Shown: piece after piece, positions 45,005 through 54,345 of the stretch
Numbering within the stretch: the first letter of the stretch is position 1
Layout of the letters: each line of letters starts with the position of its first letter
DNA from: Bacteroidales bacterium UBA1309
GTDB lineage: Bacteria > Bacteroidota > Bacteroidia > Bacteroidales > Dysgonomonadaceae
Reading direction: 5' to 3'
DNA length: 64,000 nt
Assembly: GCA_002307185.1 (NCBI GenBank)
Contig: DBTT01000004.1
Span: 62,001 to 126,000 of the forward strand
The notes under the pieces: model-generated
Seen by the model: only the letters and a program-made list of their open reading frames with translations
Told to the model about the DNA's origin: nothing
Databases searched by the model: none
Position numbers and translations under genes: made by a program

Positions 45005-46681
45005 CTAATTTTTAATTTTAAATATCCCGTAAGACACTTTCCCGGCGTCAATGCGCAATCGTCCTTCCGAAAAAGAAATTGCCGAACGGTTCGCCAAAAC
45101 GGGTTCAAATCGCACATCTCCGATAGCGTTGTATGGCAATGATACCTTTTCTTCCCGAGCCGCTGGATTAATCACAACGATAAACTTTTCTTTTCCGGCA
45201 GCACGCTCATACACCAATGGGTATTTCCCATCTTCTGCATACAAAAAGCGGATGCTGCCTCTGGTTCCCAAGGCGGGATATTGTTTTCTAAGCTGCAACA
45301 AACGGCGGTTGAAATGGAGTAGGGAAGAGGGATTCGCCATTTCTGCTTCCACATTGGGCCTGCATTCGGAGGGATCAATGGGGAGGTAAAATTGCTCTGG
45401 ATCAGCTGTTGAAAATCCGGCACCACGGGAAGTGTTCCACTGCATGGGTGTTCGTGATCCGGCCCGATTGCCTTTTCGCACCACGCTGCCTTCTTTGTTG
45501 GGAAGGCCTGGGATAAATCGCATACCGATTTCGTCTCCGTAGTAAAACAAAGGAACTCCTGCGATGGTCATCAGGAAAGCCGTGACGGTGCGGAGCTGCT
45601 CTTCACTCTCACGTATGCCGCAATTGGGTCGCTGGTAATCGTGATTGGCTGTGGGAACACAGATGTATCCGTTTTCACCCACTTTTTTGAGCTGCTCGAG
45701 GTAATAATCCACAAAGATCTTGGGTGTGCCGTTTCCTTCCTCGCTAAAATAGCAGGTGTCGTGTCGGTAAGTCCCTTCCTTGTTGAAAAACAGTGAGCTG
45801 TATCCATCGTTCCCCAAATGGATAATGAAATCCATCATGAATCCCGCTTTGATTGCGCGGGCAGGGTTGCCCCATTCGGCAATAAGTATTCCTTGGGGAA
45901 ATTTCGACTGAAAATGTTGACGAATTTCTGCCCAGAGTTTGTTCGTTTCGGTTTTGTCCGGATCGTTTTTTATTAGTGAGGAGGCCATGTCCACCCGAAA
46001 TCCGTCACATCCCATTGTCATCCAGAAGTCGATGATCCGCATCAATTCTTTCCGTGTAGCCTGTGGCCCTTCTGCTGTCACAGGCTGTTCCCAAGGATGT
46101 GCGGGATCAAGTGTGGCAAAGCCGTAATTTAATGCCGGCTGTATGTCAAAGAAATTTTTCCGGAAGGTTCCGTTCCGTTCAAATTTTCCGGAAACATATC
46201 TGTCTGGCTTCACCGTTGAATCATTGGTCCAGATATAACGGCCAGAATATTCGTTTTTGGTAGCTTTTTGCGATTCCTTAAACCAAGGGTGGTCAATCGA
46301 AGTGTGTCCTGCCACTAGGTCGAGGCACACTCTTATATTGCGCTTGTGGGCTTCTCTGAAAAGCCGTTTTAGGTCGTCGTTTGTCCCATACCTTTTGGCC
46401 ACACGGTAAAAATCGGTGACATCGTATCCGGCATCTTGGAAAGAAGATTCGAAACACGGATTCAGCCATATGGCGTCCATTCCGAGCCATTTGATATAAT
46501 CCAGTTTCGATGTAATTCCGTTGATATCCCCAATTCCATCCCCGTCACTGTCTTTGAAACTTTGGGGGTAGATTTGATAGAATGCAGCTGTTTTCAGCCA
46601 ATCGGGTGCAGGTTTAAATTTTTGAGCAAACATAGTCGTAGGGAAAAATAATAGTGCTGTCAGCCATTTTTTCCAATTCAT
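45005..46681 (-). CDS. Exported GH13 alpha-amylase-family enzyme
   Basis: A 558-residue protein with signal peptide MNWKKWLTALLFFPTTMFA. The GH13 motifs are complete: DAIWLNPCFES, region I DLVAGHTSIDH, region II DGFRVDMA with nucleophile Asp231, region III ILIAEWGNP with acid/base Glu269, and region IV TANHDYQRP (His347-Asp348). The start FYQIYPQSFKDSDGDGIGDINGI and the SRTPMQWNTSRGAGFS block resemble oligo-1,6-glucosidase/trehalulose-type subfamilies that act on short alpha-glucosides. It lies between susD and GH65 on the minus strand, preceded by a partial terminator at 46752-46787. Confidence 0.93.
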   Translation of the reverse strand: MNWKKWLTALLFFPTTMFAQKFKPAPDWLKTAAFYQIYPQSFKDSDGDGIGDINGITSKLDYIKWLGMDAIWLNPCFESSFQDAGYDVTDFYRVAKRYGTNDDLKRLFREAHKRNIRVCLDLVAGHTSIDHPWFKESQKATKNEYSGRYIWTNDSTVKPDRYVSGKFERNGTFRKNFFDIQPALNYGFATLDPAHPWEQPVTAEGPQATRKELMRIIDFWMTMGCDGFRVDMASSLIKNDPDKTETNKLWAEIRQHFQSKFPQGILIAEWGNPARAIKAGFMMDFIIHLGNDGYSSLFFNKEGTYRHDTCYFSEEGNGTPKIFVDYYLEQLKKVGENGYICVPTANHDYQRPNCGIRESEEQLRTVTAFLMTIAGVPLFYYGDEIGMRFIPGLPNKEGSVVRKGNRAGSRTPMQWNTSRGAGFSTADPEQFYLPIDPSECRPNVEAEMANPSSLLHFNRRLLQLRKQYPALGTRGSIRFLYAEDGKYPLVYERAAGKEKFIVVINPAAREEKVSLPYNAIGDVRFEPVLANRSAISFSEGRLRIDAGKVSYGIFKIKN

Positions 46682-46751
46682 AAAGTCTATTTTTTTTGGT
46701 AAATGTCAATATGTAAGTACCTTATCCGCTTGCTAAGTCAAGAAGACGGAA

Positions 46752-46787
46752 CAAGATAAAAGAGTGAGGGAAGATATTCCCTCACTG
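46752..46787 (-). terminator. Hairpin between susD-like and GH13 genes
   Basis: A perfect 9-base stem (agtgaggga / tccctcact), 6-base loop, followed on the minus strand by CTTTTATCTTG. The modest U tract suggests partial termination, which would lower the enzymes relative to SusC/SusD. Confidence 0.6.
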
Positions 46788-46801
46788 CAAACTTGAAGAA
46801 A

Positions 46802-48373
46802 TCAAAAAGAGTCGTAACCCGGATTTTGCGTGATATTTGAATCGCCATCATGTGCAGTCAGAGGCACAGGCAGCAATATCTTGTAGGTTGGGGTGACGGT
46901 TGTTTTTTGATAACGGGCTGCACAATAGGTATTGAAACGAACCATATCGTTGCGTCGGCTGTTGTCCCAATAGAATTCGTAGCCACGTTCGTTGTAGATT
47001 TTTTCTAACGTCAATTCGCTTTCCGCATAAACGGCTACTCCACGTTTTGCACGCACGGTGTTGATGTCGGTAAGTGCTCCAGCCACATCCCCGTTTCTGA
47101 ATTTTGCTTCGCATCTCATCAGGTATGCATCGGTAAGGCGATAGTACTGAAAATCGTTTTGGCTTGCGCCGGGATAAGCCGTGGTTGGATCGGGTGCATA
47201 TTTTACCACACGTATCCCTTGTTCCTCCAGTGAGTTGTCATTGCTGAACTCGGGGGTAAATTTCAACGGGCGTCCGCCATCTTTTGTGAATAGGCTGTCA
47301 CCAGAGGCATTGTATTGTTGGCCAACAAGAAATCCAAGATTAAATCCTGTGGAACTTTCCAAACGGGTATCACTGAATCGAGGGTCGGCCTGATCCCATG
47401 TGGCATAGAAAGTAGGAGTCGTGCAACATCCATTCCACAAATTGGATGTTTTGTAATTTCCAAATGCCTGGTTGTAATCGAGGGTCATATTCACCCACGG
47501 AATTCCACCTATCCCTAACGAACTGTCGTAAATAATGGGAAGAATCGTTTCTGTGGCATCTGAGTAGGCCGCATTGTCCGACAAATACAATTTCCAGAAA
47601 TCATCCGCCAAGCTATATTTTCCCGAACTGATTATGGTGTCGCAAAGAGAGATGCATTCCGCCCATTTGCCTGTTCCATCGCTGAATTCTGGAGCCGAGC
47701 CGGTATATACCTGGTTGTTGAGATATACTTTCGCCAATAGCATCTGTGCAGCCGCTTTGGTTACACGGCCATAAGCAACATTTCCTTTTTCGGCCATAAG
47801 GGGGATAATTTCCTGAAGTTCACCGATCACTTTAGCCACGATTTGTGCGCGTGTCAGGTATTGGGGTGTTTCGGTGAAACTAATGTCCGTCCACTCCCTG
47901 TATGGCATTTGCCCGAACAGGTCATTCATCAGGTACATCGACAACGTCCGAACGAAGCGCACTTCATAGATATACTGCTTGATCTTGCTTGTTTGTGGCA
48001 TCTTATTCAGGTAATACAAGGCCACATTGCAACGGGAGAAGCCAATCAGGTAGCTATTCCACGTGTTTTTGATGTAACTGTTGGAGGCGGTATAGTCGTG
48101 TGTGAAAATGGTGCGGTAGTCGGCACTGTTCCAGTTGGCTCCGCGGGTTGGGAAAACGACCTCGTCGGTGCAGGTTTCGCCTACAAGCCAGCCAGCTCCC
48201 CGGCTTTGAAGATCTCTAAGAAAAGTATAAGCCGGGGCAAGCAGATTAGCTGCATTGGTGCTGTCGGCCAGGATTTCCTCGCCATCTTGTTCGTTCAGCA
48301 CTTCTTCCTTGAGGTCAGTACAAGCAACAGCCCCAAATAACATTGCGAAGAAAAATAGATATAACTTTTTCAT
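46802..48373 (-). CDS. SusD/RagB-family glycan-binding lipoprotein
   Basis: A 523-residue lipoprotein with lipobox AVAC (Cys18). It carries the SusD-like N-terminal helical region (EEILADSTNAANLLAPAYTFLRDL), TPR-like helices (EVRFVRTLSMYLMNDLFGQMPY, TKAAAQMLLAKVYLNNQVY) and the RagB/SusD C-terminal domain ending YRLTDAYLMRCEAKFRNGDVAGALTDINTVRAKRG...IYNERGYEFYWDNSRRNDMVRF. It caps the SusC channel at the cell surface and captures oligosaccharides. It follows the susC-like gene by 21 bases. The ligand is probably a short alpha-glucan or disaccharide, judging from GH13 and GH65. Confidence 0.95.
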   Translation of the reverse strand: MKKLYLFFFAMLFGAVACTDLKEEVLNEQDGEEILADSTNAANLLAPAYTFLRDLQSRGAGWLVGETCTDEVVFPTRGANWNSADYRTIFTHDYTASNSYIKNTWNSYLIGFSRCNVALYYLNKMPQTSKIKQYIYEVRFVRTLSMYLMNDLFGQMPYREWTDISFTETPQYLTRAQIVAKVIGELQEIIPLMAEKGNVAYGRVTKAAAQMLLAKVYLNNQVYTGSAPEFSDGTGKWAECISLCDTIISSGKYSLADDFWKLYLSDNAAYSDATETILPIIYDSSLGIGGIPWVNMTLDYNQAFGNYKTSNLWNGCCTTPTFYATWDQADPRFSDTRLESSTGFNLGFLVGQQYNASGDSLFTKDGGRPLKFTPEFSNDNSLEEQGIRVVKYAPDPTTAYPGASQNDFQYYRLTDAYLMRCEAKFRNGDVAGALTDINTVRAKRGVAVYAESELTLEKIYNERGYEFYWDNSRRNDMVRFNTYCAARYQKTTVTPTYKILLPVPLTAHDGDSNITQNPGYDSF

Positions 48374-48394
48374 AATTCACAGGCTTTACATCAA

Positions 48395-51300
48395 TTAAAA
48401 CTCAATATTAACTCCCATGGTGAAGGTCCTTGCTTTGGGATAGGTGGTCCACCCGATACCAATGGCCGGAACGCCGTTGGAAACACGTGTCACGTTCATC
48501 TCGGGATCGTATCCGGAGTATTTGCTGATGACAAACAAGTTGGTACCCGAAACATAGGCTCTTAGGCGGCTTATTCCCCATTCGCGTGGCAAACTCACGG
48601 AGTATCCAAGTGTGGCATTTGATAGTCTCAGGAATGAGCCATCTTCGATATATTTGCTTGAAAAGCTCAATACATCGCTTGTGGATTGACCAGAATTAAG
48701 TGCGCCGGGCGTTGTGTTCCATCCGCTGCTGAACAAGGTCATTTGGTCCATGATGTTGGCTAGGTTGTTATAGACATCGTTTCCATATACACCGTTGAAA
48801 TTCACTCCCAAGTCAAATTTCTTCCAAGAGATGTTTGTCCCAAAATTGTATGTAAAATCGGGCAAAGCATGGCCAATCACCCCTTCCACAGCAGTTCCAT
48901 TGGCATCCGTTTGGTAGAGGCTATTTCCATTGGCATCGTATCCGATAAATGTTTTGCCCCAGAATGTACCCAATGGTTCGTTGTTGATGATGTATTGGGT
49001 AGGTGTTCCGGTGATGCCGGGGCCGCTAGGGTATCCGGTGGGCACTTTTGAATAGGGATAATTTTTCACACGGTTGATGTCTTTCGAAAAATTAGCATTC
49101 ACCGTCCAGTTCAAATTTTTCTTTGCTAAAATCACGCCGTTGAGGGCAAATTCATATCCTTTGTTTATCAAGTCGATATCCAAGTTGGTATAGACATTGG
49201 TTCCAAGAGACGGACCTGCTGCAACCTTATAAAACAGCAAATCGGAAGTTGTTTTGTAGAACATGTCAACTGTACCAGTTAACCTACCCTTTAGTATTCC
49301 AAAGTCGATTCCCGCATTGTATTGTTTGGATTGTTCCCATTTGAGGTGAGTGTTGGGAGTTCTGGTGACAGTGTAACCGGGCACAACAGTAGTTCCACCG
49401 TCTAGGCTGGCTCCAGTGACAGTGCCTAAAGTTGCTTGCGATTGTTTGGATATAATTTCCTGATTTCCTGTGATCCCCCAGCCAAGACGTAGTTTCAAGG
49501 CACTGAAAACATCTAAATTTTTTATAAATTCTTCCTCTGAAGCTCGCCAAGCCAATGCCGCCGATGGGAAATATCCGTATTTGTTGTCTGTCCCAAATTT
49601 GGAAGAACCGTCTGCACGGAAGTTCACGGTCAGCAAATATTTTTCCAATAAATTGTAGTTGATGCGTCCAAAAAAGGATTGCAGTTCGTCCACCGTAATA
49701 TCGGATGTTGTGATGGCTTTGGTGTAGTTGCCCAGCTCCAGGTCATTGAGGTAGTCGATCGTACCTGATGCAAATCCATCTTCCGTGAAGGAATAGGAAT
49801 ACCTCCTGAATTTTTGGTAAGAATGTCCTGCCAACACATTGAACTTATGCATATTGTTCTTAGAAGTAAAATCATAAGTCAAGTAGTTCTCAATCATTTT
49901 GCTGCTTTTTTCCACGTTTCCGATAGTGGCTGTACCGCCATTTTCCATGTACGAAAGCTGTGCATCCTGAGTCACCTTGCGGGCTACTTTCACTTCATCG
50001 ACCGATAAATTTACTTTGTAGTTTAACCCTTTGACCAAACGGAGAGTTGCAGTCAGGTTTGCCAGCAAACGGTCTGTTTGTGTGTTGTCATTGGTCAAGT
50101 TAATCATCGCCACCGGATTGCGCACTTGGTCGGATACTTGGTAGTATGTTCCATCTTCATTATACACGGGATAAGTAGGATTGAGCTTCAATGCGGACAA
50201 GATTAGGTCTCCTTCCACGCCGCCTGTTTCACCTAAGGGTGCCCGTTGATCGTTTGTGCGAGCTGCCGTCATGCCGATTTCCAAAGTAAGTCGGTCGTTG
50301 AGAGCCTTGGTGGTTACATTTAGTCTTCCAGAATACTTTTTCAGACCCGTTTTGTGGATAATTCCGTCTTGATCCATGTATCCCAATGAGGCACGGTAGC
50401 TTGATGATTTGTTTCCCCCTACAATTGATAAATTGTGGTTTTGGACCACCGCTGTCCGGAAAATTTCATCCTGCCAGTCGGTGGCGTATCCTGCATCGGC
50501 CGAAGTCAAATTGAGTTTTGCACGTGCTGCGTTAAATTCTGAGGCAGATAACACATCGTATTTCTTTGGTAAAACGGAAAGACCGGCATAACCAGAATAG
50601 CTCACTAGGCTTTTGCCTTCCGATCCTCTTTTGGTGGTGATGATGATGACTCCGTTCGATCCACGAGAACCATATATGGCCGTCGCTGAAGCATCTTTCA
50701 GGACATCGATGGAGGCAATGTCGTCTGCATTCAAAAAATTGAGCGGATTTTTGGACGAAGCATCTCCAACGCCTGTTGTGGATGCACCATCAGCCTGAAC
50801 ATCGGTGATGTCAAGTGGAACGCCATCCACCACATACAATGGATCTTGCCCGGAACGGATAGAGTTGGTGCCTCGCACGCGAACAGAAACCCCGGCTCCC
50901 GGTTCACCGCCGTTGTTGGTGATTTGCACACCGGCTACACGTCCCTGCAACATTTCAGTGGGAGATGAAAGCACCCCTTTGTTGAAATCTTTTTCTTTAA
51001 GGGAGGAAACCGATCCTGTCAAATCGCTTTTTTTTACGGAGCCATATCCGATCACCACCACTTCCTCGATGAGTTTGGAATCTTCTTTCAAAACCACTTT
51101 CACGTTTTTTCGCAAGGCAATTTCCTGCGTTTTGTAACCCAAATATGAAAATGAGAGTGTTGAAGCCGTTTTTGCCAAATTCAAAATGAAACGGCCCTCC
51201 AGATCGGTGGCAGTGGTGGTGGATGTGCCTTTAGCTGCTACGGTTACTCCTGCCAAAGGTTGGTTGTCTTCGTCCACGACCATTCCGCTGACATTGACAG

Positions 51301-51697
51301 GAACAGAGCTTTCTGTGCTGCCCATCTTCTTATCGTTGTCCTTATAAATCACGATCTGTCGATCGGTGATTTTATAAGAAGCGGATGTACCTGCCAATAC
51401 TTTCAAGAGAACCTGTTCGATGGTTTCCTCTTTTGCGCTCACGTCAATAAGTTTACTGCCATCAATTACATTGTCATTGTATATGAAAATATACTGGCTT
51501 TTTTTCTCGATCTCTTTCAGGACATCTTTCAAAGATTTGTTTTTCACGTAAATGGAGATACGTTGCTGCTTCTTGTTGCTGGAAGCTGCTTGAGCCGAAA
51601 TGACTCCGGGCAAGAGGAAGAAAAAAAGAATACTAATAATTCGTAAGGAATTATGGATTCTTCGGCTGATGAAGTGTGATGTGCAATTATTTTTCAT
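48395..51697 (-). CDS. SusC-like TonB-dependent transducer with N-terminal STN domain
   Basis: The ATG at 51697 precedes a signal peptide ending VISAQ (residue 36); the 56-residue upstream extension is rejected. The 1100-residue protein has an STN/secretin domain (about 47-118; RISIYVKNKSLKDVLKEIEKKS), a carboxypeptidase-D-like domain (about 135-205), the SusC TonB-box-like EVVVIGYG (212-219), a plug (to about 330; PLYVVDGVPLDI, ATAIYGSRGSNGVIIITTK) and a 22-strand barrel. It imports oligosaccharides across the outer membrane. The STN domain makes it a transducer that contacts the FecR anti-sigma encoded just upstream. Confidence 0.96.
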   Translation of the reverse strand: MKNNCTSHFISRRIHNSLRIISILFFFLLPGVISAQAASSNKKQQRISIYVKNKSLKDVLKEIEKKSQYIFIYNDNVIDGSKLIDVSAKEETIEQVLLKVLAGTSASYKITDRQIVIYKDNDKKMGSTESSVPVNVSGMVVDEDNQPLAGVTVAAKGTSTTTATDLEGRFILNLAKTASTLSFSYLGYKTQEIALRKNVKVVLKEDSKLIEEVVVIGYGSVKKSDLTGSVSSLKEKDFNKGVLSSPTEMLQGRVAGVQITNNGGEPGAGVSVRVRGTNSIRSGQDPLYVVDGVPLDITDVQADGASTTGVGDASSKNPLNFLNADDIASIDVLKDASATAIYGSRGSNGVIIITTKRGSEGKSLVSYSGYAGLSVLPKKYDVLSASEFNAARAKLNLTSADAGYATDWQDEIFRTAVVQNHNLSIVGGNKSSSYRASLGYMDQDGIIHKTGLKKYSGRLNVTTKALNDRLTLEIGMTAARTNDQRAPLGETGGVEGDLILSALKLNPTYPVYNEDGTYYQVSDQVRNPVAMINLTNDNTQTDRLLANLTATLRLVKGLNYKVNLSVDEVKVARKVTQDAQLSYMENGGTATIGNVEKSSKMIENYLTYDFTSKNNMHKFNVLAGHSYQKFRRYSYSFTEDGFASGTIDYLNDLELGNYTKAITTSDITVDELQSFFGRINYNLLEKYLLTVNFRADGSSKFGTDNKYGYFPSAALAWRASEEEFIKNLDVFSALKLRLGWGITGNQEIISKQSQATLGTVTGASLDGGTTVVPGYTVTRTPNTHLKWEQSKQYNAGIDFGILKGRLTGTVDMFYKTTSDLLFYKVAAGPSLGTNVYTNLDIDLINKGYEFALNGVILAKKNLNWTVNANFSKDINRVKNYPYSKVPTGYPSGPGITGTPTQYIINNEPLGTFWGKTFIGYDANGNSLYQTDANGTAVEGVIGHALPDFTYNFGTNISWKKFDLGVNFNGVYGNDVYNNLANIMDQMTLFSSGWNTTPGALNSGQSTSDVLSFSSKYIEDGSFLRLSNATLGYSVSLPREWGISRLRAYVSGTNLFVISKYSGYDPEMNVTRVSNGVPAIGIGWTTYPKARTFTMGVNIEF

Positions 51698-51839
51698 AAA
51701 TTCACAGCGATTTTGGTAAATAACATTTATAACTACTAATTGGTAATCTTTTATCAAAGTCATCCGGGGGATAGTGCCAATATTCCCCGTTTTTTTGTCT
51801 TTTTCTGTTTTTTTATTTCTGCATAGGCATCCATTTTTT

Positions 51840-53051
51840 TTAGTGTCTGACATTAATTTCCACATAGGATTTTCCCAGTTGATATTCTATAGGGCTAGTT
51901 GTTGAAATTATTTTTAGAGCCACTTCCAAGCTGTTATTCAGATCCAATTTTCCGGATATCCGTATATCATCTATGGATGCTGCCTGATAATGAAACGGCA
52001 TTCCATAATAGCTGCTGAGTTTTTCCAAAACAACATTCAGTTTTTCGCTCTCGAACAAGAAATAACCCTCTTTCCAGCTTGTGTAGGGGTTCACGTCCAC
52101 ATCTTCCACTGTTTCTATTTGGTGATTTTCGTTAAAGGTATATTTCTGGTTTGGGCGTATCCGGATAGCGTTTCGTCCACCCGTGTTCACTTTCACTGAG
52201 CCGTTCACCAGCACAACCGATTGCTCCTTATTTCCGGAATATGCGTCCACATTGAAGCTTGTTCCCAGCACTTCCACATTCATTTTATCGGTTTTCACCA
52301 CAAACGGCCAATGTTTGTTTTTTGAAACCTCAAAAAAGGCTTCTCCTTGGATAAATAATTCCCGTTTCTTCTGTCCGAATTTTACTGGAAATATCACTTG
52401 GCTGCTGGGGCGGACTTCAATTTTTGTTCCGTCGGCTAAGAGCAAGGAAGCTCTTTTGCCAGCTGGAACCACCAACATTCCCATTTCTTTGCCCGATGAA
52501 ACGGTATTTTCAAGCGATACCATTTCTCCCTGTGCCGAGCGCAAGGATATTTTTCCGTCTCCTCCAAGCACCACCTGCATCCTGTTAGAAAGCGTCATCG
52601 ATCCTTTTCCTGGAATAATCAGTTTGGAATCTTTGATCGTATTCGGCATCACTTGTTGCGCCAGCGCAAAATAATCCATTTGCCGATTGTTTTTCCAAAC
52701 GACCAATAGCGTACCCACAATAGCCAGCAGCAAAACGGCTGCAGCTGACACAAATACCTTTTTCTCTACCGAATAGTGATTCAACAATCTTTTGCGACTT
52801 AGCGTGCGCTTAGACACATTTTCCCACATTTCGGCCACCTCCTCGTCGCTCAACTGGTGGTCGGTTTGATCCATGTTTCGCAAGAGGTCAATTGCCGTTC
52901 TCATTTTGATGGAAACTTCGCTCCTTTCGTTCAGCAAAGGGATAAAAACGGCATCCAGTTCTTGCCCAGGATGCTTCACCCACTGTAGGAAGTCGGTGTC
53001 ATCCAGCCACTGTTCCACATCAAATGTTCTATATATTGAATTTTCTTTCAT
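51840..53051 (-). CDS. FecR-family anti-sigma factor
   Basis: A 403-residue inner-membrane protein. The cytoplasmic N-terminus (about 1-96) would hold the sigma factor, a membrane segment follows (about 97-119; KVFVSAAAVLLLAIVGTLLVVW), then the periplasmic FecR domain (about 165-285; VVPAGKRASLLLADGTKIEVRPSSQVIFP, FFEVSKNKHWPFVVKTDKMNVEVLGTSFNVDAY) and the C-terminal DUF4974 domain (about 320-400; FLFESEKLNVVLEKLSSYYG). It transmits the SusC/STN signal. It lies between the sigma gene (66-base gap) and the susC-like gene (142-base gap). Confidence 0.95.
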   Translation of the reverse strand: MKENSIYRTFDVEQWLDDTDFLQWVKHPGQELDAVFIPLLNERSEVSIKMRTAIDLLRNMDQTDHQLSDEEVAEMWENVSKRTLSRKRLLNHYSVEKKVFVSAAAVLLLAIVGTLLVVWKNNRQMDYFALAQQVMPNTIKDSKLIIPGKGSMTLSNRMQVVLGGDGKISLRSAQGEMVSLENTVSSGKEMGMLVVPAGKRASLLLADGTKIEVRPSSQVIFPVKFGQKKRELFIQGEAFFEVSKNKHWPFVVKTDKMNVEVLGTSFNVDAYSGNKEQSVVLVNGSVKVNTGGRNAIRIRPNQKYTFNENHQIETVEDVDVNPYTSWKEGYFLFESEKLNVVLEKLSSYYGMPFHYQAASIDDIRISGKLDLNNSLEVALKIISTTSPIEYQLGKSYVEINVRH

Positions 53052-53117
53052 TGTCTTTTCTTCAATTGTGATATTTTTGTATCAAATCTTATTTACAAGA
53101 AATTGGAGTTTTTTGTT

Positions 53118-53705
53118 TCAGCAGATTAGGGCAATAACGATCAACAAAGGGATGACTACTTCTTTCCGTAATTTTTCAATGGAGCGATGCAGCAAGTTCT
53201 TCACCGACTGGTAATTCATCTGCAAAAGCTCCGAAATGTCGTCCAGAGGCATTTCCATCGTGTATCTTAGGTAGATGGCTTCACGCTGGCGAGGTGTAAG
53301 TCTTTCGATTCCTTTTTTTAGCCTGCGGATGCGCAAGTTATGGTTCCAGCTTTCCTCTTCTTCTACCTCTTCGGTGCCTTTCAGCTCAAGAAAATCAGTT
53401 GGGGAAGACAAGGAAACGGTCTCTTTGCACGAATAGATCTCGTCGAGCAACCGATTCTTTAATGCACGGAAAAGGTAGAGCCGGATATTATCTGTCTGAC
53501 TTAAGTTTTGACGATTCCGGTATAGTTTCACGAAAAGATCCTGTATGCAGTCTTTTACTAGTTCCTCGTCTGTCACAAATTTTGTTCCATAGCGGAACAA
53601 AGCTTTTGCTTGCTCATTGAAGATGGACGAAAAAGCCTTTTCACTGCCGCTCGTAAAAGCAGCCCACAACTTAATATCCTGTTCTTTTGCATTCAATTCC
53701 AACAT
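53118..53705 (-). CDS. ECF-type RNA polymerase sigma-70 factor
   Basis: A 195-residue sigma factor of the Bacteroidota SusC/FecR-linked ECF group. Region 2 is FSSIFNEQAKALFRYGTKFVTDEELVKDCIQDLFVKLYRNR and region 4 is RLTPRQREAIYLRYTMEMPLDDISELLQMNYQSVKNLLHRSIEKLRK. It ends in a hydrophobic tail (VVIPLLIVIALIC) that could touch the membrane or the anti-sigma factor. It is the first gene of the locus and has its own consensus promoter. It is expected to activate the susC promoter in the 142-base gap upstream of that gene. Confidence 0.96.
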   Translation of the reverse strand: MLELNAKEQDIKLWAAFTSGSEKAFSSIFNEQAKALFRYGTKFVTDEELVKDCIQDLFVKLYRNRQNLSQTDNIRLYLFRALKNRLLDEIYSCKETVSLSSPTDFLELKGTEEVEEEESWNHNLRIRRLKKGIERLTPRQREAIYLRYTMEMPLDDISELLQMNYQSVKNLLHRSIEKLRKEVVIPLLIVIALIC

Positions 53706-53795
53706 ACTGCGACCATTCTCTACTTGATTTTGTCCTTTTTGCGATCATTGGAAACTTCCTATTCTTTTGTCGGATTATGCGGTTTCCTTCAAAAA

Positions 53796-53825
53796 CAAAA
53801 ATAATCTATATAAGTCAAACGGCAA
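53796..53825 (-). promoter_or_regulatory. Promoter of the ECF sigma gene
   Basis: On the minus strand TTG (53825-53823), 19 bases, TATTTTTG (53803-53796); exact consensus. The leader to the ATG at 53705 would be about 85 nt. Confidence 0.55.
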
Positions 53826-54308
53826 GAAAAACATTTTGGTACTCATCGTTTCAAACAAAAAAATTAGAGAAAAAGATGTTTTATATCATATTTCTATGGT
53901 TTGTATTCTTATTTGTGCATGGAGAGAATATATCTGTCTAAAATTTAACATTTAGACAAATTGAATTTCATTGACACTGTTGGCGAAATGAAGCCAAATG
54001 GAAGTTTTGGAAGCGATTTTGAACGGCTAAATTAATCAATTTTACTATCGGGACTCATTTTTTGAATATGTTTGAAAGCAGCATATATTTTTGAAGGCTC
54101 CGTTCGCCCTTCATCATTTTCTTAATTTTGCGGCATTTCTCCGATTTTGTCTTTCCTGTTCCCACATTTGTTCCCACTAATGATGGTTGTATTTGTGTGA
54201 CTAAGCAATTATTTGTTATACACGTATTTGGTTGCTATAATATAGGGAGATTATTCTCCTCTGATCGGTCAGAGTTACTCCTCATTAGGCATTGCAGCAA
54301 AGTTTTTG

Positions 54309-54316
54309 TAACTTTG
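54309..54316 (+). promoter_or_regulatory. -7 box upstream of ychF
   Basis: TAACTTTG, an exact TAnnTTTG, 29 bases before the ychF ATG. The nearest upstream TTG (54292-54294) is too close. Confidence 0.4.
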
Positions 54317-54345
54317 CCCCCTGAAAAATTAAATATTAGATAGAT

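Larger units (their letters stand above)
53706..54345. other. Divergent intergenic region between the sigma gene and ychF
   Basis: A 640-base gap with a minus-strand consensus promoter at 53796-53825 and a plus-strand -7 box at 54309-54316. Short ORFs in it (for example 54128-54343) have no family resemblance and are not called. The middle section (about 53830-54290) shows nothing I can interpret. Confidence 0.5.

Noticed and set aside
48395..51865. Longer frame of the SusC-like protein with 56 extra N-terminal residues
   Set aside because: The extension is polar and Lys-rich, and the ATG at 51697 is followed at once by a normal signal peptide.
54128..54343. 71-codon plus-strand ORF before ychF
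   Set aside because: Ends two bases before ychF and overlaps its -7 box; no family resemblance. A resemblance to an integrase C-terminus was considered but rests on only a few residues.
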